Notes under the pieces: model-generated
What the model was told of the DNA's origin: nothing
Seen by the model: only the letters and a program-made list of their open reading frames with translations
Database searches by the model: none
DNA from: Clostridia bacterium
GTDB taxonomy: Bacteria; Bacillota; Clostridia; Oscillospirales; Acutalibacteraceae
DNA: 64,000 nucleotides
Reading direction: 5' to 3'
NCBI GenBank assembly: GCA_017517135.1
Contig: JAFXAK010000030.1
Span: 1-64,000 of the forward strand
Part shown: positions 43,857 through 52,489 of the stretch, in pieces
Layout of the letters: each line of letters starts with the position of its first letter
How positions within the stretch are numbered: position 1 is the first letter of the stretch
Program-made: the position numbers and the translations under genes

Positions 43857-44746
43857 TTTTCTGATTCCTCTGCCATTTTTATTATTTTTCTGAATCTGTG
43901 ATTTACTCCCGAAACGCTGATAGGCTCGGGGAGCATTTTTGCGATTTCTGCGCTTGACAACTGTATGTCGGCAAGTCTGAGTCTTGCAATTTCTCTTAAC
44001 TGCTCGGGCAGAGAATCAATTCCTGATTTTTCAGTAAGCTTTATTATCGCATCCTGCTGCTTTGTTGCCGCAGCCACAGCACGCTCAAGATTTGCACTTT
44101 CAAAATTCACCTTGCGGTTTACGGTGTTTCTTATGTCCTTGAACATTTTTGCACCCATAAGCTGCATGGCAGTTTCCATAGCGCCCATACGGGTGAGAAG
44201 CTCCTCTATATCGTTGCTGTTTTTGATATACACAACATACGCTCCGCCTCTGAGGGTAGTTTTCGGCTGAATTTCAAATTCGTCAAAAATTTTCACAAGG
44301 TCATCGCACAGTCCCTTGGTTGACAAAGAAAATTCAAGGTGATATTCCTTGTCGGGATCGGTTACCGTGCCGCAGGCAAGGAAAGCGCCTGCCGCGAAAG
44401 CCGAGAAGCAGCAGCTGTCGGGGATATTTGCAAAGTTTATTCTGCGCTTGAAGCTTTTTACATCATAGCCGAGATTATTGAGAATTTCGGCTATCTGTAC
44501 ACCGTCTTCTATGTTTACCTTATATTTCCCCGCATCGCTTATCTGAAGCGGTGTTTTTTTGTTGCACAACGAAAAAGAAGCGTCTGCAAAAGCATTTGCA
44601 ACGCTTTCATTTTCCGTAAGAAGGGATATGGAATCCTTTGAAAAGCTTCTTGCGAATAACAGCAAGCCGTAATTCATAGCACTCTGACAGCATTCTGCTC
44701 TTTCAAAGGATATTATTTCATTTTTTACATCACTTGCAAAAGACAT
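43853..44746 (-). CDS. whiA: WhiA regulator
   Basis: 297 residues. The N-terminal half (about 1-200) is the degenerate LAGLIDADG-like fold, with AFAAGAFLACGTVTDPDKEYHLEF as the clearest stretch; the C-terminal helix-turn-helix is LSSAEIAKMLPEPISVSGVNHRFRKI. WhiA is nearly universal in Gram-positive bacteria, acts in sporulation in Streptomyces and in cell division and nucleoid functions in Bacillus. In Clostridia it usually follows rapZ and yvcK; neither is present here. It follows murB by 8 nt. Confidence 0.96.
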   Translation of the reverse strand: MSFASDVKNEIISFERAECCQSAMNYGLLLFARSFSKDSISLLTENESVANAFADASFSLCNKKTPLQISDAGKYKVNIEDGVQIAEILNNLGYDVKSFKRRINFANIPDSCCFSAFAAGAFLACGTVTDPDKEYHLEFSLSTKGLCDDLVKIFDEFEIQPKTTLRGGAYVVYIKNSNDIEELLTRMGAMETAMQLMGAKMFKDIRNTVNRKVNFESANLERAVAAATKQQDAIIKLTEKSGIDSLPEQLREIARLRLADIQLSSAEIAKMLPEPISVSGVNHRFRKIIKMAEESEK

Positions 44747-44754
44747 ATATTTAC

Positions 44755-45663
44755 CTATCTGAGGATTTCTACCTCTGGTGTGAGTTCAATACCGTATTTT
44801 CCCAAAACCGCAGCTTTAATTTTATCCATAAGCGTTATAACATCGCTGAAGCTTGCATTGTCAAAATTTATAACAAAGCCTGCGTGCTTTTCGCTTACCT
44901 TTGCACCGCCTACTGTAAGCCCCTTAAGTCCGCACTTGTCAATAAGAGCTGCCGCAAATGCGTCGGGCGGTCTTTTGAAGGTGCTTCCCGCGGACGGAAA
45001 TTCGAGCGGCTGAGAGGTTTTTCTTTTCTGCATAAGCTCTTGCATTCTCTCGGAAATGGCTTCCTTTTCACCCTTTTCGAGCCTGAAATATGCCGCGGTG
45101 ATAATTACCCCCGTGTGCATAAACTGTGTGTCACGGTAGGAAAGTGAAACCTTCTGAACGGGCTCTTCCTTAACCTCACCCGTTTCGGGGTTGAATGTTC
45201 TCACGGACATCAGCACATCCTTGATTTCACCGCCGTATGCACCCGCATTCATATACACAGCTCCGCCGACAGTACCGGGAATACCGTATGCAAATTCAAG
45301 TCCCGTCAGCGACTTTTCAAGAGCAAAATTGCAAAGCCTTGTCAGAGAAATACCTGCTCCTGCTGCAATTATGCCGTCACCGAGATAAAGAAGATCAGTA
45401 AGACCGCCAAAAAGCTTTATAACAATACCCTCAAGTCCGTCATCGGAAATAAGCACATTTGAGCCGTTACCGAGTATATGAAAGGGGATGTTATTTTCCT
45501 TGCTGAAATTTACAGCTGCAATCAGAGCCTTTTCATTTTTAGGCACATACAGAATTTCGGCGTTGCCGCCTATCTTAAAGGTGCAATGATTTCTCAGGGG
45601 CTCATCAAAAAAGATGTCCCCCTGAAAATCCTTCATTTGTCTTGAAAACCGTTCGTTTAACAT
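44755..45663 (-). CDS. murB: UDP-N-acetylenolpyruvoylglucosamine reductase
   Basis: 302-residue FAD enzyme that makes UDP-MurNAc in peptidoglycan synthesis. FAD-binding motif LGNGSNVLISD (about 64-74), GIPGTVGGAVYMNAGAYGGEI (about 127-147) and the proton-donor serine S227 in SAGSTFKRP are present, and GGAKVSEKHAGFVIN precedes the C-terminus. The length and missing insert fit the Gram-positive type IIb form. Starts 8 nt after the ROK kinase gene. Confidence 0.97.
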   Translation of the reverse strand: MLNERFSRQMKDFQGDIFFDEPLRNHCTFKIGGNAEILYVPKNEKALIAAVNFSKENNIPFHILGNGSNVLISDDGLEGIVIKLFGGLTDLLYLGDGIIAAGAGISLTRLCNFALEKSLTGLEFAYGIPGTVGGAVYMNAGAYGGEIKDVLMSVRTFNPETGEVKEEPVQKVSLSYRDTQFMHTGVIITAAYFRLEKGEKEAISERMQELMQKRKTSQPLEFPSAGSTFKRPPDAFAAALIDKCGLKGLTVGGAKVSEKHAGFVINFDNASFSDVITLMDKIKAAVLGKYGIELTPEVEILR

Positions 45664-45671
45664 TACTTACC

Positions 45672-46622
45672 TCATTCGTCGAGTAAAGCAGCACCGATGA
45701 TACCTGCATCATTGCCGAGAACTGCGGAAACAAGCTGTGTCTGCTTCTTGGAATGAATTGTGTATCTTTCACTTATTATGAGCTTACGGGTGGGAGCGAG
45801 AAGGTTTTCCCTTTCGTTACCGATACCGCCGCCTACGCATACCATATCGGGCTGGAAGGTGTTGATGATGTTACCCACACCGCATGCAAGGTATGCAACA
45901 TACTGATTAACAACTGCCTGTGCGGTAGCGTCGCCCTTTCTCATAGCTTCGAAAGCTGTTCTGCCGCTTACTCTGTTTATATCATTTTCAACAAGTTCCC
46001 ACATAAGAGAATTGAAGTTTGCTCTCATAGCATCCTTTGTCTGAGCGATAAGAGCTGTTGCAGATGAATATTTTTCCCAGCAGCCGCGTCTGCCGCAGTT
46101 ACACTGCAGACCGCCGAACTGAATAACCATATGTCCCATTTCGCCTGCTGCATAGTTCATACCTGTAACAAGCTTGCCGTTTACGATAATACCGCTGCCT
46201 ACACCTGTGCCGAGAGTTACCATAACAAAGTTCTTAACACCCTGACCGCAGCCTGCGATAGCTTCACCGAGTGCTGCACAGTTAGCATCGTTGTCAAAGT
46301 ATACCTTATCAAAGCCTGTTCTCTCTCTGAGAAGCTTATAGGCAGGAACATTATTGAATGCAAGGTTGTTTGCAAATTCAATAAGCTCTTCGCCCTTGTT
46401 TACAGAACCGGGGGTGCCGACACCGATTGAAAGGACATCCGCATTGGTTATGTAAATCTGATCCATAGCTTCCTTTATGGCATCTGCCATATCGTCAAAG
46501 ATAAGCTCTGCAGCTCTGGGAGCCTTTGTTTTTCTTGAAGCTCTTGCCACAATTTTGTTGTTTTCGTCGATAATACCGACTGCAATGTTTGTTCCGCCGA
46601 GATCTACGCCTATTCTATACAT
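45672..46622 (-). CDS. ROK family glucokinase
   Basis: 316-residue sugar kinase. ATP-binding DLGGTNIAVG (about 7-16), catalytic D112 in FDNDANCAA, TLGTGVGSG, and the ROK zinc site C174-N-C176-GRRG-C181 with H164. Most likely a glucokinase that phosphorylates free glucose from alpha-glucan breakdown. Position between hprK and murB is notable, because it puts a sugar kinase next to the carbon-catabolite sensor kinase. GGAGG precedes the ATG. Confidence 0.93.
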   Translation of the reverse strand: MYRIGVDLGGTNIAVGIIDENNKIVARASRKTKAPRAAELIFDDMADAIKEAMDQIYITNADVLSIGVGTPGSVNKGEELIEFANNLAFNNVPAYKLLRERTGFDKVYFDNDANCAALGEAIAGCGQGVKNFVMVTLGTGVGSGIIVNGKLVTGMNYAAGEMGHMVIQFGGLQCNCGRRGCWEKYSSATALIAQTKDAMRANFNSLMWELVENDINRVSGRTAFEAMRKGDATAQAVVNQYVAYLACGVGNIINTFQPDMVCVGGGIGNERENLLAPTRKLIISERYTIHSKKQTQLVSAVLGNDAGIIGAALLDE

Positions 46623-46660
46623 ATTATTATTCCTCCGAATATTATTACTTAATTTTTTTC

Positions 46661-47635
46661 TTAATGCCAGACTTCAAGAATGTTGCTTTGCTGTCCGGAA
46701 TCTTCTTCAAAATCATCAACCATACCGAGCTTCTGCATAAGCTCCTTTGTTGCATTATAGCCCATTCGCTTCTGACGGTTATTCATAGCCGCCGATTCGA
46801 TTATGATTGCAAGATTTCGGCCGGGTTTTACGGGAACTGTTGTGACGGGAACCTTTATGCCGAGAACATCCATATATTCTTCTTCAAGTCCCATTCTGTC
46901 GTAAACCTTTTCCTCGTTCCAAAGCTCAAGCTTTATTATCATATCTATTTTTTCCGTCATCTTAACGGCACCCATACCGAAGATGTTACGGGCATTTATG
47001 ATACCTACACCGCGTATTTCAAGGAAATGGCGGATATTGTCGGGGGCTGTGCCTACAAGGCTTTTTGATGAGACCTTTCTTATTTCAACCGCATCATCTG
47101 CAATAAGACGGTGGCCTCTGTTTATAAGCTCAACTGCCGTTTCACTCTTACCGACACCCGAATCACCGACTATCAGTATACCTTCGCCGTATACTTCAAC
47201 CAAAACACCGTGACGGGTGATTCTGTCTGCAAGCTCAACCCCGAGATAGGAAATAAGTGTTGACATACATCCCGATGTGCTGTCTGAGGAGCGCAGTACG
47301 GGAGTTCTGTATTTTATAGCAAGCGGAACAAGCTCTTCCATAGGCTCAAGTCCGCGTGTGATTATAACACAGGTTGGCTGCCTTTCAAAAAAATGCTCAA
47401 GACATTCGAGTCTTCTCTGAGGGGGCAGAGAATTGAGATAACCGAATTCCGTAAGCCCTAAAAACTGGATTCTTGTGGGATCAAAAAAATCGTCATATCC
47501 TGCAAGGATAAGTCCGGGACGGTTAACATCCTTTGATGAGAGATATAACAGTGAGGGATCTTTTGGTGTTGAAATGATTTCAAGAAAGTTGTCCTTGATA
47601 ACCTTTTCCAGAGTAACGCTGTAGGTCTGCGCCAA
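46661..47635 (-). CDS. hprK: HPr kinase/phosphorylase
   Basis: 324-residue bifunctional enzyme that phosphorylates and dephosphorylates Ser46 of HPr and controls carbon catabolite repression. Walker A GDSGVGKS at 157-164, then AVELINRGHRLIADDAVEI, and the HprK signature EIRGVGIINARNIFGMGAV. The start is read as TTG at 47635, since GGAAGTGA lies upstream and residues align from MAQTYSV; an ATG start in another frame there leads nowhere. First gene of the five-gene operon. Confidence 0.96.
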   Translation of the reverse strand: MAQTYSVTLEKVIKDNFLEIISTPKDPSLLYLSSKDVNRPGLILAGYDDFFDPTRIQFLGLTEFGYLNSLPPQRRLECLEHFFERQPTCVIITRGLEPMEELVPLAIKYRTPVLRSSDSTSGCMSTLISYLGVELADRITRHGVLVEVYGEGILIVGDSGVGKSETAVELINRGHRLIADDAVEIRKVSSKSLVGTAPDNIRHFLEIRGVGIINARNIFGMGAVKMTEKIDMIIKLELWNEEKVYDRMGLEEEYMDVLGIKVPVTTVPVKPGRNLAIIIESAAMNNRQKRMGYNATKELMQKLGMVDDFEEDSGQQSNILEVWH

Positions 47636-47670
47636 AACATCACTTCCATTCTGAAAACAAAGTTAATAAT

Positions 47671-47699
47671 ATTTTACAACAAAAATCAGTTTATTACAA
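47671..47699 (-). promoter_or_regulatory. Predicted promoter of the hprK operon
   Basis: On the minus strand TTGTAA (47699-47694), 17 nt, TAAAAT (47676-47671). Confidence 0.55.
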
Positions 47700-47721
47700 T
47701 ATATATTCAATAAAAAATAGA

Positions 47722-47757
47722 ATGGGATGTAAAAAACTTCCGTTCTTTACATCCCAT
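47722..47757 (-). terminator. Terminator of the upstream lipoprotein gene
   Basis: ATGGGATGTAAA (47722-47733) pairs with TTTACATCCCAT (47746-47757), with CTATTTTTTAT following on the minus strand. Confidence 0.88.
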
Positions 47758-47786
47758 AACAGCTTTTGTGTTAACTTTACAGCAGC

Positions 47787-48896
47787 TTATTCAGCAACCG
47801 CTTCTACTGTATAGTCAAAATTGTAGTTAGTGGTCTGAGTGAGATTGAAGGTAACAGTAAGCTCGCCGTATTCTTCAAGTGAACCTACACCTGTTACAGA
47901 TGCAGTAACAACCATATTCTTTGTGAATGTTACAAAATTAAGCTGTTCAAGCTCAAGTTCCATTTCGGAGCTGACTGAGCAATCTGTGTATTCGATTGAG
48001 TAGTCGTTGAGAACAAGGTAATCCTTTACGCAGTCAAACTGAGCGATAACTGCTTCCTTATCCTTGAGAGAACCGAAAATGCCTTCGATTGTTGCTTCGT
48101 CTGCATAAATTCTTGTTGTTTCTTCTTCTGTTGTTTCCTCTGCAGCTTCTTCAGCTGTTGTCTCTTCAGCAGTTGTCTCTTCAGCTGTTGTTTCTTCAGC
48201 AGTTGTCTCTTCAGCTGTTGTTTCTTCTGCTGTTGTTTCTTCTGCTGTTGTTTCTTCTGCTGTTGTTTCTTCTGCAGTTGTCTCTTCAGCTGTTGCTTCT
48301 GTTTCTTCAACATCTGCTTCTGTTTCTTCAAGTTCTGCTACTGCCTTATCTTCAAAGTAATTGAGAACAAGGTCAAGAAGATTGTCGCTTACATAAGTAA
48401 CGGTAACTGTGTTGCCGTCTTCATCTGTTACTTCTTTGCCGTCTTCATCTGTTACATTTTCTGTTGCATAGTTTCTTTCGTATGTGAAATCGAGAACTGA
48501 TGCTTCGTCAATAACTGCGAGAAGGGAATCGGAGATATCATTATTTTCAAGAGTGCCGTTTGCAGCACCGGGATTTGAAGACATAATGAAATTTTTTATC
48601 TGAGAAGCAGCATCGTCAAGAATACCTGCTTCTTCACCGTCTGCTGTCAGAACCTTGACAGAGCCTGCACCGTAAGAGGATGACCAGTTGATGGCATCTG
48701 CGTTTTCAATGCTGTTTTCAAGGAACTTGTTGAATGTGGAAATAATTTCGTTTTCTGCGGGATCTGCATAAATGGTGGTTTCTTCAAGATTGTTCTGCGC
48801 ATCTCTCATAGCCCGGAAAATGGAGCAGGATGAAAGTGAGAATACCATCATAAGTACAACTACGACTGCGATTAATGTTCTGAATGACTTTTTCAT
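47787..48896 (-). CDS. Lipoprotein with long ETTAE repeat
   Basis: 369 residues from ATG 48896, which has AAGGAG 10 nt upstream; a more distal ATG at 48917 is rejected because it overlaps that site. Signal with lipobox SLSSC (Cys at about 24). Residues of about 35-190 form an unrecognised globular domain, residues of about 192-270 an acidic Thr/Glu repeat (ETTAE units), and the C-terminal 100 residues another domain with beta-rich FTKNMVVTASVTGVGSLEEYGELTVTFNLTQ-like strands (shortened view: GVGSLEEYGELTVTF). The two globular parts look related to each other in pattern (each carries IYADxA then a predicted helix), perhaps an ancient duplication. Function unknown. Confidence 0.75.
   Translation of the reverse strand: MKKSFRTLIAVVVVLMMVFSLSSCSIFRAMRDAQNNLEETTIYADPAENEIISTFNKFLENSIENADAINWSSSYGAGSVKVLTADGEEAGILDDAASQIKNFIMSSNPGAANGTLENNDISDSLLAVIDEASVLDFTYERNYATENVTDEDGKEVTDEDGNTVTVTYVSDNLLDLVLNYFEDKAVAELEETEADVEETEATAEETTAEETTAEETTAEETTAEETTAEETTAEETTAEETTAEETTAEEAAEETTEEETTRIYADEATIEGIFGSLKDKEAVIAQFDCVKDYLVLNDYSIEYTDCSVSSEMELELEQLNFVTFTKNMVVTASVTGVGSLEEYGELTVTFNLTQTTNYNFDYTVEAVAE
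48119..48292 (-). repeat. 15-bp tandem repeats encoding ETTAE
   Basis: About ten units of 15 bp, differing mainly at third positions (GCT/GCA, GTT/GTC). Such an array can change copy number by replication slippage. Confidence 0.85.
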
Positions 48897-48972
48897 AACA
48901 GAAAAACTCCTTTTCAAGTGTTGTTATCAATACAAAATACAGTATAACAGAAAGATTTGGATTTTGCAAGAA

Positions 48973-49009
48973 AAAAATACCGCCAAACGCTGAGAATGAC
49001 GGTATTTTT
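48973..49009 (-). terminator. Terminator of the M28 peptidase gene
   Basis: AAAAATACCG (48973-48982) pairs with CGGTATTTTT (49000-49009); A/T tracts lie on both sides. Confidence 0.75.
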
Positions 49010-49018
49010 GAAAAATAA

Positions 49019-50272
49019 TTAATCGTAATTATCCTGAAGTCCTTTTTCGTCGAAAAGGAATACGGTTTCGAGTGCGATTTCAATACCCTTTTCAATGGTT
49101 TTGAGATTAAGAATGTCGGGCTTGTCATCTCTTGTGTGGTAATATTTGGGGGGGCCGGGGTTCATAGCCGCAAGACAAGTGGAGGGAATACCTGCCTGTG
49201 TCATTGCTGCTGCGTCCGAAGCACCTGCAAATACTGCGGAATATTTAAGGTCGATATCTGCATTTGCCGAAGCCTTTTTGAGAAGAGCACAAACTCTCTT
49301 GTCGTGGGAAACCATAAAGGACATATCCTTTGAATAGATTGCCATATCCTCATAGTCTGTGAGAGTGTCTATAGCAAGGAACATTGTTTCGCATTCCTTG
49401 TATTCGTCCTTATGAAGCTCAGCTGCTGCCTTTGCACCGCGAAGACCTGATTCTTCCGCACCTGAGAAAAGGGCAACAACCTCGGTGTTTTCAAATCTTA
49501 TATCATTGTCACCGAGGAATTTGATAACTGCGGCAGCTGCCATACAGCCTGTGAGATTATCGTTTGCACCCTCAACACAGATTTTGTAGTTGATAGCGAA
49601 GATAAGCATAATGCCTGCGGGAAGGAATGCACAGTTGATCCATATAAGTGTGGGATTGATTTCTCCCTGTACTAACTGCATTACCGTGATGAAAAGAAGA
49701 TATGCAAGGCCGATAACGGGATAGATATATGAGAAATACATAAGAGGCGCACCGCCGAGGTGGGTGTATCTCCATTCCATAGATGAGTCTGCATGACCGC
49801 CTATGATGATACGGCGCTTTGTTTCGCCCGAGGCTTTTCTTACACAATATGTATTATGTGAGGTTGCCTGAGGAAGCAGAGGATCGATAGCCTTTTTGTA
49901 AAAAAGGAACTCGCCGAAAATCATATACAGAATCATAGCGCTGATAACTATTGCAACAAAAGGAGCATAAAGCACATCTTTTGCAACAAACATATTTACC
50001 ATATATACAGCCCATGCGATTACGAGCAGTATTCCTGATATTCTCAGCCATCCCAGCAATGCTCTGGGAGCAACCTTGAAGGCTTCCTGATTTACTGTGT
50101 CAGCAGCATTGCCGACCTGCTCTGCCATATAATTCTGAGCGTCAAGCTCTGCCTGTGTGCCTGCTTCTCTGGGACCGATTTCCGCACATATCTTTTTGAT
50201 ATTGCGTGCTGCGAAATTTGCATACATACGAAGCGACGGTTTGAAATTTTTGATACTTTCTGATGCTTTCAT
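49019..50272 (-). CDS. M28 family zinc aminopeptidase with membrane helices
   Basis: 417 residues from ATG 50272; a longer open frame reaches 50494 but its first 74 residues look non-coding. Two membrane helices near 78-125 and two more near 190-250 split the peptidase domain. Zinc-site motifs of M28 are visible: GGHADSSMEW, CVEGANDNLTGC, LFSGAEESGLRGA, the later AIDTLTDY and YYHTRDD. Such membrane-inserted M28 proteins are found in Clostridia; the substrate is unknown. GAGGAAGAG lies upstream of the ATG at a slightly long distance. Confidence 0.88.
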   Translation of the reverse strand: MKASESIKNFKPSLRMYANFAARNIKKICAEIGPREAGTQAELDAQNYMAEQVGNAADTVNQEAFKVAPRALLGWLRISGILLVIAWAVYMVNMFVAKDVLYAPFVAIVISAMILYMIFGEFLFYKKAIDPLLPQATSHNTYCVRKASGETKRRIIIGGHADSSMEWRYTHLGGAPLMYFSYIYPVIGLAYLLFITVMQLVQGEINPTLIWINCAFLPAGIMLIFAINYKICVEGANDNLTGCMAAAAVIKFLGDNDIRFENTEVVALFSGAEESGLRGAKAAAELHKDEYKECETMFLAIDTLTDYEDMAIYSKDMSFMVSHDKRVCALLKKASANADIDLKYSAVFAGASDAAAMTQAGIPSTCLAAMNPGPPKYYHTRDDKPDILNLKTIEKGIEIALETVFLFDEKGLQDNYD

Positions 50273-50445
50273 AAAAAAGTTTCTCTTCCTCTGTGTGTTA
50301 ATATTTGTAAACAAAATATTAACATAAAAATATAAAAATGTCGAGGGCAAAAGGATATAAAATGATTTTGATTTTCTTGTTGATTTTACACAATATTTTG
50401 AGCCTATAAAGACACTAACAAAAAATGTGTCGGAAAACTGAGAAC

Positions 50446-50477
50446 AAAGGACAGCCGCCCGAAGGCAGTTGTCCTTT
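50446..50477. terminator. Hairpin near the spore-protein gene end
   Basis: AAAGGACA (50446-50453) pairs with TGTCCTTT (50470-50477), with GCC/GGC inside. The plus-strand T run is good, but the adjacent gene is on the minus strand, where the tail is only TTTGTTCTC; orientation is therefore uncertain. Confidence 0.5.
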
Positions 50478-50512
50478 TTCTTTATGAAGAACAAATATTC
50501 CTGATTAAATAC

Positions 50513-50707
50513 TTACTTCATACCGTCTTCGTAAGCCTTGATCATCTTTTTAACCATCTGACCGCCGATAGAGCCTGCCTGACGGGCTGTGAGATCACCG
50601 TTGTAGCCCTGCTTGAGGTTTACGCCTACTTCAGAAGCAGCTTCCATCTTGAACTTGTTGAGAGCTTCTCTTGCTTCGGGAACTAAACTTGAATTGCTAC
50701 CTGTCAT
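50513..50707 (-). CDS. Alpha/beta-type small acid-soluble spore protein
   Basis: 64 residues. Matches the two conserved blocks of alpha/beta SASPs: FKMEAASEVGV, which holds the site cut by the germination protease GPR, and DLTARQAGSIGGQMVKKMI, the DNA-binding part. It coats spore DNA and protects it from damage. Single gene behind AAAGGAG. Its presence marks the organism as an endospore former. A sigma-G promoter would be expected in 50710-50800 but I cannot point to one with confidence. Confidence 0.96.
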   Translation of the reverse strand: MTGSNSSLVPEAREALNKFKMEAASEVGVNLKQGYNGDLTARQAGSIGGQMVKKMIKAYEDGMK

Positions 50708-50959
50708 TTTGTTTCACTCCTTTTGCAAAAAGTTTCGTTTTTGTTTGCATTAATATTCTGCACACACTTTACCGTAAGTATTACAGGTAAATATTTGTCA
50801 ATCTGTTTTTACTTCCTGACTTGAGTGTGCAATAGTATTGTTGTTGAAAATTTCTTTAATATTATTGTTAAAATATGTAAATTTTCTTTGTTTGCTATTT
50901 ACCTTTAATAAGTTTTTATATATAATAACATTGTATGTCTTTGAAAGGGGTGAATTGCT

Positions 50960-52486
50960 CTGGCCGAAAAACTTAATTTATATGTTCTGACCGATACTCA
51001 CTTTGTTTCTAAAGAGCTTTGGGAAGAGGGAAACCCTATAAACAGCAGAGAACGCGGTGACCAGATTGCCCTTAAGCTTTCTCCCGAAATTATTGAAACA
51101 TTTTTTGATAAGATAATTGAGGATAAGGAAACCGAAAATGTGCTTATCACGGGCGACCTTGTAAATAACGGAGAGAGAATAGGTCACGAGGGCTTTAAGA
51201 AGCTTTTGGGGAAATTGGTTGACGCAGGAAAAAAGGTTTATGTCACAACCGCAACGCACGACTATAACGGTCAGGGGAGAGACGAAAACTTTTTCAGCGC
51301 CACCTACTACGGTAAGCACTCCACCTCGAAGGCTGAGGGCGTGTATAAGGACGAATTGCTGTCTTTATACTATGATTTCGGTCCCTCTGCTGCTTCAAGC
51401 GTACACGACAGCGGTTCGTATTCGGTTGAATTACAGCCCGGCTACCGGCTTATTGCCATAAATGATAACGGCAACGGCAGAAGCCATTGCGGACTGTTTG
51501 AGGACGGCTTCAAGTGGCTTGAACAAGAGATAATCAAGGCAAAAAATGCAGGAGAAACTGTTTTGCTGGCAGTTCATCACCCTGTTGTGCCTCCCTGGGA
51601 GGTATATGAAAAGGTAGTTGAATTTGAGATGTTCGGCGGCTACCGTCAATTACGGGAGCTTATGTGTAAATATGATATTAAATTGATTTTTACGGGGCAT
51701 ACTCATATTCACGGTATTAAAAAATACGAAAATGCCGAAGGAAAGTCATTTTATGATATAACAACAACCGCACTCGTTGCCGCAAGGGGTAAAATGAGAA
51801 AGGTTGTTATTGATAAGGATAATAATACCTGTGATATCACAAGTATTGAAATTGACAAAATCAAGGGTGCAGACCTCAAGGGTAAATCGGCATATGAATA
51901 CAGATATTCATTGAATTTCGTGGGACTGCTTGAAAGTCTTTTACCGCTTGTGTATAAAGATTGGGATAAGTTCCTCGAAAGGGCAAGAAGCGTGCTGCCT
52001 GTTGATAAATTCTATAAGCATAAGAAAATCATTGTGTGGCTTACTAAAATTTTTACAAAGCTGAAATTACCGTCACTTGTGAAATTTGTTGAGAAATTCA
52101 ACAGCTCTAAGCCGAGAAAAATAATAAAGTTTGCCTTTAAGAGGCTTATGAGGATAAAAATGCTCACGCTGGCCCGTTTTGCGGGAAAGTATTGTGTGCT
52201 GACAAAGGAAGATAAGAAAGCACTCAGAGGTCAGGTTGCCATAGAGCCGCTTTTCGATGTGCTTGAGCATATAATTCCCGGAAATCCTCCTTTTACTCAG
52301 GATGATCCCGTATATAAGGTGTTTTACGGAGTGTGTCTGAGAGCAGATGCTCTGTTAAGGCTTGTCGGCAAGGATGTTTCCTTTATTATCAAGGGAATGC
52401 ACAGCGTTGCAGAAATAGCCGATCCGTTTTTACGCAACACAAGAACGGGTAATGATGACGAAATACATATAAAATTAGGAGAATGA
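50960..52486 (+). CDS. Calcineurin-like metallophosphoesterase with a non-AUG start
   Basis: About 508 residues. In-frame sequence upstream of the first common start (GTG 51140) encodes the N-terminal strand and the essential metal motif LTDTHF, so translation must begin earlier; the only suitable codon after AAAGGGG is CTG at 50960 (ATT 50954 is too close, and TGA lies at 50951). Other metal motifs: GDLVNNG, TATHDYNG (in place of GNHD), VHHPVVPP and FTGHTHIHG. The last 200 residues are a helical, Lys-rich domain not recognised. No signal peptide. It heads an operon with threonine aldolase (3-nt gap) and GH36. Substrate unknown. Confidence 0.85.
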   Translation: MAEKLNLYVLTDTHFVSKELWEEGNPINSRERGDQIALKLSPEIIETFFDKIIEDKETENVLITGDLVNNGERIGHEGFKKLLGKLVDAGKKVYVTTATHDYNGQGRDENFFSATYYGKHSTSKAEGVYKDELLSLYYDFGPSAASSVHDSGSYSVELQPGYRLIAINDNGNGRSHCGLFEDGFKWLEQEIIKAKNAGETVLLAVHHPVVPPWEVYEKVVEFEMFGGYRQLRELMCKYDIKLIFTGHTHIHGIKKYENAEGKSFYDITTTALVAARGKMRKVVIDKDNNTCDITSIEIDKIKGADLKGKSAYEYRYSLNFVGLLESLLPLVYKDWDKFLERARSVLPVDKFYKHKKIIVWLTKIFTKLKLPSLVKFVEKFNSSKPRKIIKFAFKRLMRIKMLTLARFAGKYCVLTKEDKKALRGQVAIEPLFDVLEHIIPGNPPFTQDDPVYKVFYGVCLRADALLRLVGKDVSFIIKGMHSVAEIADPFLRNTRTGNDDEIHIKLGE

Positions 52487-52489
52487 CAG

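Noticed and set aside
48026-48364. Low-complexity Gln/Lys and Leu-rich frames across the ETTAE repeats
   Set aside because: They are shadows of the 15-bp repeat in other frames.
50272-50494. N-terminal extension of the M28 peptidase
   Set aside because: The 74 residues look non-coding, with no ribosome binding site at the distal start, whereas MKASES at 50272 starts a sensible protein.
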